Part shown: piece by piece, positions 31,173 to 43,055 of the stretch
Layout of the letters: each line of letters begins with the position of its first letter
Numbering within the stretch: the first letter of the stretch is position 1
Assembly: GCF_013373865.1 (NCBI RefSeq)
Contig: NC_050472.1
Span: 11,911,413-11,975,412, forward strand
Length of the DNA stretch: 64,000 bases
Direction of reading: 5' to 3'
Origin: Monomorium pharaonis
Lineage: Eukaryota; Arthropoda; Insecta; Hymenoptera; Formicidae
Made by a program: the position numbers and the translations under genes
Notes under the pieces: model-generated
What the model was told of the DNA's origin: nothing
Seen by the model: only the letters and a program-made list of their open reading frames with translations
The model's database searches: none

Positions 31173-32413
31173 GAAAATTTCGTATACGAGCTCAATACAC
31201 TACGAGAGTCGTCTTTGTACTAAACATTTATTTTAAAGTCTCTTTGTACGTAAACATTACTTGTAAACATTACGGTATGTATGTGAGTAGGTGCGTACTC
31301 GTAATGTTTACATGTAATGTTTATGTATAGAACAAACTTTAAAACAAATGTTTAACACACAGACGATTCTTGTAGAGTATTGAGCTTGTATACGAAATTT
31401 TCAAAATGCCGCGTAGACATTTGAACGCATTTAAAACAACATAAAACGACATTTAAGAAGTCGCAAGGAACAGCCGCGAGCGCGTGACAAACCGCGGGAT
31501 CCTTACTTTTGCTGTAAAACACATACACACATACGCACATGCGCGCGCGTGCGCGATGTGCACAATTCGACCGGCATCTTCCACATGGTGCACATTGGAC
31601 AACGCTAATGCCGGCGGTAAGCGTCATTTAAAAAGAAATGTAAGGTTGACTTGGTCAAACTTGGTCAAAAGGGTGTAGAAAAATTGTTGAAAAAACATTT
31701 TAAGCAGTTTCAGCAATTTCAAGAATGATAAACACGTGGAATACAAATGTTACATTTCATGAACGTTAGTGTTTATTACTGGGGAGTAATCGTACTATAA
31801 AACTTCGCTTTAGCGATGTGATTGAATCGTTCTTCACAACAGTACCTTAAACTAAATGAAAACCGTAAAATATGCGATTTTTTACGTAATCTTTGAACAC
31901 AATTTGTTGTTAGAAAAAGTAAATCCGTGAAAAAATTGATAACAGCATTCAAAAGTGCAAACTTTCAGCTTTTCAACGCTTTTTTGCTGAGCGCTGTACG
32001 TTGATTTGTTCACGAGTAACAAGCGATGAAAATCAAAATGACCATTTTTTATTAAAATCTCAATAACTCGGTCAAAAAAAACGTACAGCAATAAACAACC
32101 ACTCAAATTAAAGGGGAAAGTTCCCGCTCTAAGATGCAAATAACAAAAATGCTCTATGATTTTTTTCACGCGAGATGCAGCACAGCAAATTTGCATAAAA
32201 AATTTTTATTTTAACGGGTCAAGCTTCATCATTGTGCGATGGTAAAAAAAAAAAACTAAAATCGCCAAAAAACATTTCAAAGAAGAAGTTTCAAGCTTTA
32301 AAACGCTTTTTGGATTTTGTTTCTACGATGATTTGTCGTTGAGTTGCAGCAGTTTGAAAATAACCTAAATTTTTAGTATACAAAAAGTGTTCTTTATTTT
32401 TTTTTTAGTAGTA

Positions 32414-33295
32414 TATTATATTCCGTGTTCAGAAGTGTTATACTTCAGTAGTTTTTGCTTTCTTTCTGTGTCCCTTCTTGAAAATTGGAAATATCCGACC
32501 CCTTTTCCACTCATTTGGTAACTCTTTCCTATTGCAAATTTTCTGAATTATGCTCCTTAGTTTTTCTTTCGTCTTTTCATCTGCATTTGTCCAAGCTTTG
32601 TTTTTTATTTCATCTTTCCCTACTGCTTTATTTTTCTTTATAGCCTTCTCCATTTCTTCTTTGATGATTATAAGTTCTCCCATTACCGTTACCTCTCGTC
32701 GCTCCGTCCTTTTCCTTCTTATATTTCGATGCCGGGTTCAGCTGTTGCGCTATTACCTTACGCGCGGATTCCTTTCCCCCTTCTTCTCCCTCTTCTACTT
32801 CCTCTCGTTCCCTCTTCTTTCTGTAGAAGTTACAGATCGACCCGACACTTTCCGCTCTCCTTCTCCGCAGTCTCTCGGCGTTCGTAGGCCTTCCTCTCTT
32901 ACTTGTCTCCCTCTCTGTTCTCTTTCATCCGGTTAGTCTATCTACTTTCTGCTGTTTGCCTCTTAGCTGCACCTTCTTCGCTCGTTTTTATCTTTCTGCT
33001 TTCTGCTGGGTCCTCCGCTTCTTTCTCTTCTTCTTCATAAGTGCCGCTTTCAACCTTTTCCACGTCTTTCATGCACCTGGCTATCCCTAACCTCTAAATT
33101 TCACCTCTTTCTCTCTTCATTTTTGCTCTCTTTGTTTGTCTCCTTCCTAAAATTTTAGTTCTTCTAACACTTCTTAACCCTTTGATTTCCGCCTTGTAAC
33201 ATATTTTCCTTCTCAAACTCTGTACTCTCTTTATTCTATCTCTTGTTTCTAGAGCATTTATCTTAGTCTTGCTTCTTACACCAAGTCACGCTTAC
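32414..33295 (-). pseudogene. LINE, 5' part (ORF1-like region and RT start)
   Basis: Minus-strand frames show a Lys/Glu/Arg-rich region (33,295-32,700) resembling LINE ORF1 or linker sequence. After that comes GELIIIKEEMEKAIKKNKAV and LPNEWKRGRIFPIFKKGHR (32,683-32,438), the beginning of the reverse transcriptase domain. It continues at 29,685 after the Tc1-like insertion. No endonuclease domain was recognised, so the copy is internally deleted. Confidence 0.6.
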
Positions 33296-33529
33296 CAACC
33301 AGCACGTATTAATATTAATCTAAATACAATTTAATATTAAGCAAAATATTTTTTATGGTACTGTACACGGAAAAAAAGTTGAATCAACAAAATCAGTATA
33401 ATTGTAATTGATTTTAATAATTCAATGACATTATTAATTAAATTGATACTTGATCTTTGCTTTATTAATTAAAATCTTTTTTTTAATAGCATAAAACGTT
33501 TGAAAAATATCGTTGTGTCAATTGTATAG

Positions 33530-34565
33530 TGGATAAAGCTGCAAAAAGCGCAAACCTCCTATTGCGCTGAAATTTTAACCAAAGCTCCCTTGATTGGAGA
33601 AAAAAAGTCCCTAAAAGAATTTTTGACGACAAAGCCTCATTTGTCCCCCAACCCTCACTTTTGACAGTTTTTATTAAATATCTCCAAAAATATTGACTTT
33701 AAAGGAAAAAGTTTGAAACAAAAAATAAAGCTCTTAAAAAGTTTCAAACAAAAAATGTTATATACATTTTTTACGTAAACCTATTATTTTGGCTATCATG
33801 AAGAAAAAAAGTATTTTTTAAATCAAAATTTTAAAAGTTTTTATTATGTATCTCGGAAAAGATTAGCGTAAAAAATAGGTATAGAGAATGCGTGGTATAA
33901 AGAACAAACACACACACACGCACGGAGGGGGTGCAAAGGGGGCCTTCAACCCCTCTCCCGTACCCACCCCGTTGATAGGGTGCCCTGGGCAGAAGTGCGC
34001 AAAATTCAAATAAGTACGTATAAAATATAATGAAAATCTCGTTTCGCGTGGAAATTCGCAAAGGATTGTGCAGAGAACACGTGGGTGGGGGAGGGGCGGG
34101 GACCCTCTCCCCGTATTTTTTCCTAACTATAACCCACCAATTTTAAGTCGTTATTTGGCTATGGATATCCAACTGACCAAGTTACAATGTCAGATTTGAA
34201 ATTACGACCACGTAGCGACTTAAAATTGATGGGTTAGAGTTAGGAAAAAATGCAGGGAGGGAATACACAGGAGAAGGGGCGGAATCCCAAATAACAGCCA
34301 AAATAATAAGTTTACGTAAAAAATGTATATGACTTTCTTTATAGTTTTTTATGAGCTTCATTTTCTGTTTGAAACTTTTTTTCTCTAAAATCAATATTTT
34401 CGGAGATATTTAGTAAGAACTGTAAAAACTTTGAAGGAGATTGGGGGGCAAACGAGACATTGTCGCCAAAAATCCTTTTAGGGACTTTCTTCACCCTTTC
34501 TTCAAGGGTGCGCTTCGGTTAAAATTTCAGCGCGATCGGAGGTTTGCACTTTTTGGAACTGTTCT
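33530..34565. mobile_element. Fold-back MITE, about 1 kb
   Basis: Inverted arms (33,540-33,830 and 34,290-34,560) share AAAAAGTGCAAACCTCC, GCGCTGAAATTTTAACC, TTTTAGGGACTTT and GGAGATATTTA words in mirrored order. The centre contains CA/CG microsatellite and a C-rich block (33,900-33,970) similar to the core of 16,866-17,060. No protein. Confidence 0.65.
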
Positions 34566-35971
34566 CTGTATATTTACTCGAACTTCCTTGGCTGAGTGAG
34601 TTAGACGTGTGCAGTTTGTCAGTAGTTTTTGGTGAGGTTAAGATGTGAAAGAAGGTGATAAGGAGAGTAGGATAGCAGGGTGCCACTAATAGGGAGTGAG
34701 TGGAGTGTGTGAGTAGTAAAGGCAGAGTTGGGAAAAGTGTGCAAGAAAGAAATAGCATATTAATTAGATAAATCGGTGGACAACAAAGTAGAGACAAACA
34801 GTAGGTAAATTTAAGACGGACGAGCGTGATAGTAGGAAGCGGCAACGCCACCAGGAAGTTTAGCGGGAAGGTAGAGGATTAAGACGAGTTTAGAAGAGGC
34901 GATAGTCATAGTACAGATTATGGAGAGAGGGAGAAATGATAGTTGTACTTTGATAGAAGATGGTAGGGAAAGTAAGAGAGTAGCAAGATCACCCGCAGGA
35001 GAGGAGGGGGATGAGTTTAACAGAAAGTTGAGGGTCTGGAAAGTCGAGATTTTGGAGAGTTTAAAGATAGTTTAAACTGAAATAAAACAGGAGTTGGCGG
35101 AGATTGTAGAAAACAGGGGAAATGGATGAAAGAGGAAACAGAGGTTTTAAAAAATAAAATTAAGGATTTCAAGAAGAGGGAAAATAGATAGGAAGAAGAA
35201 ATAAAGGATTTAGTGGACGCACAGGAGGAGTTAAAGAAAAGGATACAGAAGATGGACATTGGAGGAGATAGAGTACTAGAAGGGAGGGTCAGAGAGATGG
35301 AGAAGAAGATGGAGATGAAAGGTAGAGAAGAGAGAAGGAGGAATATAATAATTAAGAGGATAACGGTGAAGGAGAGAAAAAGAAAAAAAGCGGTAGAAGG
35401 GGTGTTTAAAGATATTGGAGGGGATGTAACGGTGAAGGGGGTAAAAAGAATAAGAGAAGTGCATAGGAAAGGAAGGGAGAATATGGGTAAGATGAAGAGC
35501 AGAGGAAAGAGGTGTGAAGTAAAGAAAAACCTGAGAGGGAGGGAAAAAAATTTAGAAGATTGAACATGGAAAGAAAAGAAAATGAGGTGGAGCTTGGAGA
35601 GGATAGCAAGAGCAGAAGAAGAGAAAGGAAATAGGGTATGGTTAGGTTAGGTTAGGTTATCGTAGGATCAGGGTAGGACAGAGTTGGTGGAGGTGGGACA
35701 AAGAGATAGAGGTACTTAAAAATGGAAAAGGAGGTGAAAGTGGAGGAGTCGGAGGAAGAGAGGGGAGGAAGAATGTGAGGGGGAGAATAAGAGAGGGGAG
35801 GTTGGAAAAGAAGAAGAGAGTGCGAATCATTTTCTGGAACGTGGCACTATGAAGGTTGGAGGGAGAGAGGCTGGAAGAATAGAGGGAAGAATTTCTAAAT
35901 AGGGTGTGGAAGGGGGAAGAGTGGCCAGAGAAGTGGAAGGAAGGTGTAGTTGTGGCTATAATAAAGAAAGG
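34566..35971 (+). pseudogene. Antisense LINE, 5' part: ORF1-like, endonuclease start, RT start
   Basis: The frame 35,213-35,563 encodes a Lys/Arg/Glu-rich coiled-coil protein (EELKKRIQKM; EERRRNIIIKRI) of LINE ORF1 type, with reading continued upstream to about 34,900 across stops. Near 35,823 RIIFWNVAL marks the start of an APE-type endonuclease. Only about 25 codons later WPEKWKEGVVVAIIKKG is the beginning of the reverse transcriptase, so most of the endonuclease has been deleted. It is then cut by the hAT-type MITE at 35,972. Orientation is opposite to the host gene. Confidence 0.65.
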
Positions 35972-37044
35972 CAGTGCTCGGAAAAACACATTTCGGGCCG
36001 ATTTTTGAGACACCGCCTGCTATACCCCCACTACCGTTTTAGGCTCGACGGTCCTATGACAAATATGCCTGGATTCATCCGCGTGATTAAAAATTTTTTT
36101 GCACTGTGAATAATTTTTATTTTTACTGATAATTAAAGTTAATTAATATAAAAATTAATATTTTAAAAACCGCATCAGCAATAGTACCTTTTAAGTAATG
36201 TAGAAAACTATTAACAAAATTGCAATTTTTACATTATATTATTGCTAAATATATTGTGACGTTGCAGTTTCGCAGCGGCGTCGCAGCATCCCTCCGCCGT
36301 CACAAGGCCCAAGCTCGCGCTAGTAAGAACGGCCGGGCGGTGCAGGGAGCATATCACGATCCTCGGCGGGCCACATTGGCGATATCATTTGCGAATTCTA
36401 ATTACATTTTTTTTGTATTTTGCGTATCGGATGTTTCACTCGGCGAATACACCGCACAGGACTAGGAATTCAGCCTTGACGGAGCAGCGAAAAACGGAGG
36501 ACAGGGCCGAGGCATAGGACGATTACCGCGGGACCCTCAGCGGGAGCCGCGAGGCAAGCGGCACGGCAGAAAACTGGACGAGGCGTCACCGCAAGAAGGC
36601 CGACGAGGCCTGCAAGGGAGAAGGAACAAGGGCCCCGCGATCGAAGGACACCTCGCGAAATTGGATTGCGTACGTCATTGAGGGCGAGCGCGTAACGCGT
36701 AGCCCTTATTGGCTGACGCCACGCGCAGCCAAGTAGCGCACCCCTGCGTGGGGAACACATCGACTTGCGATCGAGCGCCTCGCGTTTTTGATCGCTCTCC
36801 GGCACCAGCTGTTTGAGATAGCGTATTGGCAGCCCGTCCTCGAGTTCCTGGCGTGACGAGCGAAGGACGAACGTCCCGAGGTGGAGCGAGAGCCTTGGAG
36901 AGGACTCAGAGGGTCATGGAAGCCGGTGAGCTTGCCCGTAACGCGTGTATAATCTTGTAAAGCCACTCGCGAGTTGGCGAATTGCGCTAGCGTTCTGGGA
37001 GCGAGCTCTTTAGTGTAGTACAGTGCGCAAGGGCGTACTTCTTA

Positions 37045-38625
37045 CAAGGGAACGGACAGAACTGTCCCTCACCAATTTTAATGAGCTCTGGATATGTTGT
37101 AGAACATAAAAAAATATTAGACCCATATTTTTTTTAGCTGCGTATTTCGACGTTTAGGGGTTGAAATCACCCCTCGAAAATAACGCATTTTTTCGTTTTT
37201 TGTTAATATCTTTGAAAATATAAGGTTTATGAAAAAATGTTCTATACAAAAGTTTTATGGCATTTTATACTTTTTACAATAGTGTATTTATATTTTTTTC
37301 AAATTTCAAACTTTCTAATTTACCCTACCTCACCTCTTTTTTCGACATTTTGAAAATTTTGTAAGGACAAAAATTAAAGAGCATTAAAAGCCGAATCCAT
37401 ATATAATAACATATATAATAACATATAGGTTTCATTATTCTCAATTATTGGCAAAACGAGATAGTAATCTCGCGCTATAGGCGCCGCGCTAGAAGTAGTG
37501 TTGCGTTATTTCTTTAGTCGCGTCACACTCAATAACTGCCTCTTTTGCGTATATTTTTATATTAGAACATAAAAATGGATTAATCTTAATTATATAATAC
37601 GCAACGTATTACACGATATAAAGTATAAATGCATATACAGGGTCATTTAGAATAACTTTAGGTCCGTAAAAGGACGTATTCCTTTTACGGACCTACACGT
37701 TTATATACACGCACGCATATACACACTTTCTCTCTCTCTCTGTCTTTCTCTTTTTTACACAAATATGGCCGCGCCCGCGTTACGCTCGTGGCGCGCCGCT
37801 CCTGCCTGCCTTGTGTACTCGACCCGTAATTCGATAACTACATATTTTGGCTTATAATTCAAAAATTACGCTTCCAATCAAATTTTGGTAAAAAAAAAAT
37901 CGTCTTAGAATTGTGTCAGAAATACGTCATTTTACGGACCTAAAGTTGTTCTGAATGACCCTGTATATAACAAAAGTGGCATATATATACATATGTGCCT
38001 ACGTACATTTTCACTGTTACAAATGCAAATATAAATTAATATAAAGCAAAATATTTTCAAACATTTAAAACTGCAAATACAATATAACAAAATATATAAT
38101 ATCAAGAGAAAAATATAAAATATAAACTGCAATAACTATTTGCATAATTATATTATTTACATTATATGCACGTAGCACGCTCTGGTAATCAAGATAATAT
38201 AAGTATATAATTTAATTTAATTTGAAGTTTGAAAATACATTTATACGGATGTATATATACATTTTGCACTCGACACGGGCAAATAGCTTTAATATCAGTG
38301 TTGATAGAGGGATCGGTTGTTCTCGTGCAAGCGCATCACGTGTTTGTCACATTAAAAAGTTTGAAATTTATAAAAAATATAAATATACTATTGTAAAGAG
38401 TATAAAATGCCATAAAACTTTTGTATAAAACATTTTTTCATAAACCTTATATTTTCAAAGATATTCGCAAAAAAACGAAAAAATGCGTTATGTTTGAGGG
38501 GTGGTTTTAACCCCTAAACGTCGAGATACGCAGCTAAAAAAAATATGGGTCTAATATGTTTTTATATTTACAACATATCCAAAGCTCATTAAAATCGGTG
38601 AGGGACAGTTCTGTCCGTTCCCTTG
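37045..38625. mobile_element. TTA-target long-TIR MITE, 1.6 kb
   Basis: It is flanked by TTA on both sides (37,042-37,044 and 38,626-38,628). Ends CAAGGGAACGGACAG and its complement continue as inverted arms of about 230 bases that include CTGTCCCTCACC, TTTTAATGAGC and GTTTATGAAAAAATGTT words. The 3-bp TTA duplication suggests a PIF/Harbinger-like mobiliser. No transposase. A second MITE is nested at 37,638-37,963. Confidence 0.75.
37638..37963. mobile_element. TA-target MITE, 326 bp
   Basis: It is flanked by TA. Ends CAGGGTCATTTAGAATAACT and its complement form an inverted repeat of about 36 bases, followed on the left by a short perfect hairpin around TAGGTCCGTAAAAGG. The ends are mariner/Tc1-like. 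A CT-rich tract lies inside. Confidence 0.8.
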
Positions 38626-39774
38626 TTAGTGTTAGAACGAGCGATCGACTCCCATGCGCAGCGAGTCGTCAAGGACTTGTGGAGGCTAAGATTCGCGTAT
38701 CGTAAAGTAAAGCGCGGTCGCCGAGGATCGTGGCCCCGGATCGTAGCGGGAGGAGCTTTTATTCGCAGGAGAAGACCAGTACCGCGACCGCCATCCCATT
38801 GCACGCGCGAGGTGCATGTTAGCCGGATCGTGTTGTGTGCGCCGAGAATTCGTGTCGCGGTGCCTGCGATTGTGCGTGGGGCTCCGGTTCCTACAAAATT
38901 TAGTGTCATTATAATCCCTGTCGATTACATTTCGTGGAGGTCGCGTCGTCTTTTTATTGTAATTTCGCGTTCTCGCGTCTTGACGTTGTCTTTAGGCTTC
39001 GCGTCTTTGTCTAACTGAATGTTAATTTCGTGCCTTTTCCTATTGTAATTATTTTGTTCGCGCTTTCTAGCTAATTCGGTTATTTTCGCGTTAATTTCTA
39101 TTTTCAAGCATTTCTATTATTCTCTCGCGAGTTCCGTCATTTGCGCACCAAGCGAAACACTTCTGTTATATTTTAATTTCCTTTCATTATCACTTATTTT
39201 TTGTTAATTTCCCTCTTCAGAATAAACGTGCTGTTAAATCGTTTTACAAAGAGCGTATGTGATTTCTTGTATCATTTTATGTGTCGTCTCGTGTAGTCTC
39301 GAACGTTCGCCTGTGGCATACCGCCCCTCTACCGGAAATTGGAGTGGCCGGCTAACTACTCCGCGCGGGCGTGAAGAGGGATCTTGGTGTTACTTTCGCG
39401 TTTGGATTTGACGCGACGAAAGTGCGCGTCTGGCGCCCTCTCTCTCCTTTCGTACCGTTTATGATTCGCGTCGCGATTCCGCCCGGCGCAAGGAGAGCGC
39501 AATATATATACATGTATTCATACAATAATATTTATAAATGTAAACATAATATCAATAACTTTAATTATCAATAAAAATAACAATTGTTTACAGCGCAAAT
39601 TTTTAATCACGCAGATGGGTCCAGGTATATTTGTCAAAAGGCGCTCCTTAAACACAGCGTCACGCGCGTGATCGGCGGCTCGGTCGTCGAGCCTACAACA
39701 GTAATGGGAGTATAGCAGGCGGTTTCTCAGAAATCGGCCCGAAATGTGCAACTAATTCTGAGCACTGAAGAAAG

Positions 39775-40011
39775 CGAATGGAAAAAACGTAAAAGATTAT
39801 AGGGGAATAACTTTGATGTCTTCACTTTATAAAGTGTATGCGATGATCCTAGTGGAGATGTTGAAAGAAGACATTGAAAAAAAAGGATAATTCTAGATAA
39901 TCAAGCAGATTTTAGGAATAATAGATGTACAACGGATAACATTTTTGTATTAAATTATCTTGTAAATAGATGTATAAGTAGGAAGGGAGGGAAATTGGTG
40001 GCGTTATTTGT
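39775..40011 (+). pseudogene. Antisense LINE, RT segment between two insertions
   Basis: Plus-strand frames show VKDYRGITLMSSLYKVYAMI, then after stops and a shift near 39,890 an NIFVLNYL-like block and LVALFV, ending exactly at the TTATTTGT target of the next insertion. This is the fingers/palm start of the reverse transcriptase that began at 35,930. Confidence 0.65.
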
Positions 40012-40666
40012 GGGAGCGTTCCAGATGCGCACAGTAATAAACGGACACAGCAGGCTGAGTGAAACGGACACAGTAACAAACGGACACAGACCAAATGCGC
40101 ACAGAGCGAAACGGACACAGTAACAAACGGACACAGACCAAATGCGCACAGAGCGAAACGGACACAGTGCGAAACGGACACAGACCAAATGCGCACGGAC
40201 CAAATGCACACGGACCAAATGCGCACACTGCACATGCGCACACTGCACGTGCGCACGGACCAAATGCAATTCATGTACATTGCAAGCAGAGTAAAGTCCA
40301 CATAGGTTAGCGACTTGGACGGGGTGGGTGCGGGAGGGGGGCCTAAGGCCCCCCTTGCACCCCCGTGTGTGTGTGCGTGCAAAGCATTCACTGCATCACA
40401 TGGGTTTGCGACTTTCCGTGTATGCATTTGGTCCGTGCGTATGTGCAGTGTGCGCATTTGGTTTGTGTCCGTTTCGCACTGTGTCCGTTTCGCTCTGTGC
40501 GCATTTGGTCTGTGTCCGTTTGTTACTGTGTCCGTTGCGCACTGTGTCCGTTTGTTACTGTGTCCGTTTCGCACTGTGTCCGTTTATTACTGTGTCCGTT
40601 TGGTCTGTGTCCGTTTCACTCAGCTTGCTGTGTCCGTTTATTACTGTGCGCATCTGGGACTCACTC
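40012..40666. mobile_element. hAT-like MITE with subterminal minisatellite arms
   Basis: A perfect 8-bp duplication TTATTTGT flanks it (40,004-40,011 and 40,667-40,674). Just inside both ends is CCAGATGCGCACAGTAATAA, then arms made of 17-20 base units such as ACGGACACAGACCAAATGCG, inverted on the two sides. The core (40,266-40,425) contains a C-rich block and a short GT tract and is shared with 16,866-17,060. Long Val-Cys-Ser-rich open frames here come from the repeats. Confidence 0.8.
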
Positions 40667-42079
40667 TTATTTGTAGACTTGAAGGTGGTTTTTGACACGA
40701 TTGATAAAGGGATTTTGATAAAAACGATGAAAAAGAAGGGGGAGTTTAGGACTGGGAGAAGAGTAAAACAGAGATGTCCGTTAAGTCCGTTACTTTTTAA
40801 CGTCTTAATAACAGACTTGGAGGAGGCAATGGGAAGAATCAAATGAGAGAGGGAGGGTAGAAGGAGGAAAGGTGTGTATGCTTGTATACGCGGACCATAA
40901 TTTAATAGCGGAGGAGGAGAATCAGATAAGAAGTATAATAGATAGACTGGAAACGTACTTAGATGAAAAGAACTTGATGCTAAACGCGGGGAAATTAAAA
41001 ATAATAAGATTTAGAAAAGGAGGAGGTAGAGAAAGTAGAAAACGTTGGTGGTGGAAAGGGAGGAGAATAGAAGAAGTAGAGAAGTACAGCTATCTGCGAT
41101 ATGTTATGCAAACAAACGGGGGACAAGAGGCATAGATAAGGAATAGCGTAAGGAGGGCGGTGGTCAGGTTTGAAGAATTGGGAAGAAAAGGTATAGAAAG
41201 GACTGAGGGAGGAGATTGTAGTTGTTTGACATGTTAGCTTGGACGGTTATGAATTATGGAGTTGAAATATGGGGTTGGAAAGAGAGAGATAGAATGGAGA
41301 GGCTATGAAGGAAAAGTATTTAAGATTGGTACTAGGATTAGAATGGAGTACGACAGGATATATGGTGAAAGAAGAGATACAGAGGGATAAATTGAGAGGT
41401 AGAGCAGGAAGAAAGGCGTGGGCATATGAAAAGGAATTGGATGAGGGGAGGGGTAGTGGGTTGGCAAGACAATTCTTAGAGAAGAATAATAGGTAGGACT
41501 GGAAAGGTAGATGGGAGATGGGAAAAAGAAAAGAGGAATTTTTTTAAACATAGAAGGTGGAAATTGAAGGAAATAGATGAGCAGGGAAGGAAAGAGGATT
41601 TTGAGACTATTTTTAGTAAGGATAGACAAATACAGAAAGAGGAAAAATGGGAGAGAATTAGAGAGTCGGAATATAACAGGTGGTATAGATGTGCGAAAGA
41701 GGAAGGGGTGCCACGATATTTAAAAAAAGGATGGAGAGAAAGTAGGTGAAATAGAGTCATGAGGTTTAGGCTAGGTAATGGGACGAGAAAGAATAGATAT
41801 ATTGGAAGAACGAAAAAAAGAAAATGTGTAGACTATGTGAAGGAAAGATAGAGACCTGAGAGCATGTGTGGAAGGAGTGTAGAGATTGGGAAAAAGATAA
41901 TGATAATTGGCAGGAGTAGTAGTAATGATTTTAGGGGCGGAAGGAAAGAGAGGAAGTTGGCTGTGGGAATTGGAGAGGGAGAGGGAAGAGGGACGATAGG
42001 GAACGCGAAGGACGTGGAGGGATAGGAGAATACATGTAATAATTAAATCAGAGGCAGAAAAAACAATCCACAAAGCGGC

Positions 42080-42144
<65 letters not shown>

Positions 42145-42270
42145 CGTGGCGGGGTGTGGAGGTAGTAGTGATTGCCGAAGCACCCGCACGTTTAGTTATA
42201 AGTTAGTGGTAAGTTGGTTAAGCTGTATAGAGATTGTTTCCCTGAAAAAAATTTCCCTGAGGGGAAAGCA
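40667..42270 (+). pseudogene. Antisense LINE, 3' part
   Basis: RT resumes immediately after the target duplication: LFVDLKVVFDTIDKGILIKT (catalytic block A), RCPLSPLLFNVLITDLEE, then LVYADHNLIAEE, where the catalytic YADD reads YADH. Next come LMLNAGKLKIIRFRKGGGRE and a WWWKGRRIEEVEKYSYLRYV block. The long basic C-terminal region (EYNRWYRCAKEEGVPRYLKK near 41,690) runs to about 42,075. A (GT)n tract and a short 3' region ending near 42,270 follow. Multiple shifts and the lost Asp make it inactive. Confidence 0.7.
42081..42142. repeat. (GT)n microsatellite
   Basis: About 31 GT units lie near the 3' end of the antisense LINE. Confidence 0.95.
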
Positions 42271-43053
42271 ATAAAGAATTTATACGTAATTGTATATATA
42301 CTCCTCTTAAATAAAGTACATACTTTAATTAAATATAAAATTAATAATTATGAGTTTATGTACGTGAATAAATACTCTTTAACAAAAATTTTTGTTGCAC
42401 AAAACAAAATATAATGTTAAATCGATAACGTTTAAGTTAATAGTTTAATTAGAATTAATTTTGTTAATTTAACAAAAATAGAGGAGAAGGTTGTAATATG
42501 ACCAATGCGGATAATATGATTACCCATATTATCTCCGTTATTTACTGACAAATTTTAATAATTATTTATGGTATCATTTATTTAGTAACCTGGTGTTATA
42601 TAGTGACACTGATATGACAAAGCGCAACAGTCAACATTTTTTATAAGAAATTTTCACATTCGAGAATTTTGAAAATTTTTAAAGTACATTTTAATACTTA
42701 ATGACATATACTTTCTTATTCTTTTTAAATTAAAACGCATTATTACTCAAATGTATATACACTTGACTATTTTTTTGTCCTTTAACTCTTTGTTCGGCTG
42801 TACATATCTCGAGTTACACAAAATTGAAAAATAATATAGGATTTTGCTAATGTAGTCGTCTAAGTGTTAGTAATATGGTCACTTTCGAGATCTTAATATC
42901 AAGATAATTCCTCCGATAAATCAATTGTCGCTGTGGTGTTAATATCATCCACGTGACAGTATACATAGAGTATGTCTTGCAACAGATAGAAGAGGTTATG
43001 TGTAAATGTATGTATTTTGCAATATTTTATTTTTTCCTGCAATTATAGTACTA
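42271..43053. other. AT-rich intronic DNA without recognised feature
   Basis: No repeat ends, motifs or supported coding frames were seen between the LINE 3' end and the mariner. Confidence 0.45.
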
Positions 43054-43055
43054 TA

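Larger units (their letters stand above)
29686..32413. mobile_element. Tc1-like element with long inverted arms, 2.7 kb
   Basis: The ends CACTACTAAAAAAAAAAAAT and its near complement, flanked by TA, and the following GGGAACACTTTTTGTATA block are typical of a Tc1 subfamily. Arms of about 870 bases (29,686-30,560 and 31,550-32,413) are inverted copies. The central 1 kb holds rearranged transposase remnants. It interrupts the minus-strand LINE between RT N-terminal and middle blocks. Confidence 0.75.
36255..39501. mobile_element. Solo LTR nested in the hAT-type MITE
   Basis: It begins TGTGACGTTGCAG and ends GAGAGCGCA, flanked by ATAT on both sides (4-bp duplication, gypsy-like, though in AT-rich DNA). 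It is GC-rich relative to its host and contains AATAAA near 39,220 on the plus strand, as expected for an LTR polyadenylation signal. Without the MITE at 37,045-38,625 its length is about 1.66 kb. No internal retroviral-like genes are present. Confidence 0.5.
35972..39767. mobile_element. hAT-type MITE enlarged by nested insertions
   Basis: Ends CAGTGCTCGG and its complement GAGCACTG are flanked by AAGAAAGG on the left and AAGAAAGC on the right, an 8-bp duplication with one mismatch. The inverted arms (to about 36,150 and from about 39,530) share CGGGCCGATTTTTGAGA and CCTGCTATAC words. Its own length is about 0.55 kb. The rest is a solo LTR with further insertions. It splits the LINE reverse transcriptase frame. 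Confidence 0.7.

Noticed and set aside
34519..34851. Minus-strand 110-codon frame rich in Leu/Pro/Ser
   Set aside because: It is a shadow of the purine-rich 5' region of the plus-strand LINE.
39912..40846. Long Val/Cys/Ser-rich frames of 100-220 codons on both strands
   Set aside because: They follow the 17-20 bp units of the hAT-like element. The same repeats are open in several frames and both strands, a typical artefact.
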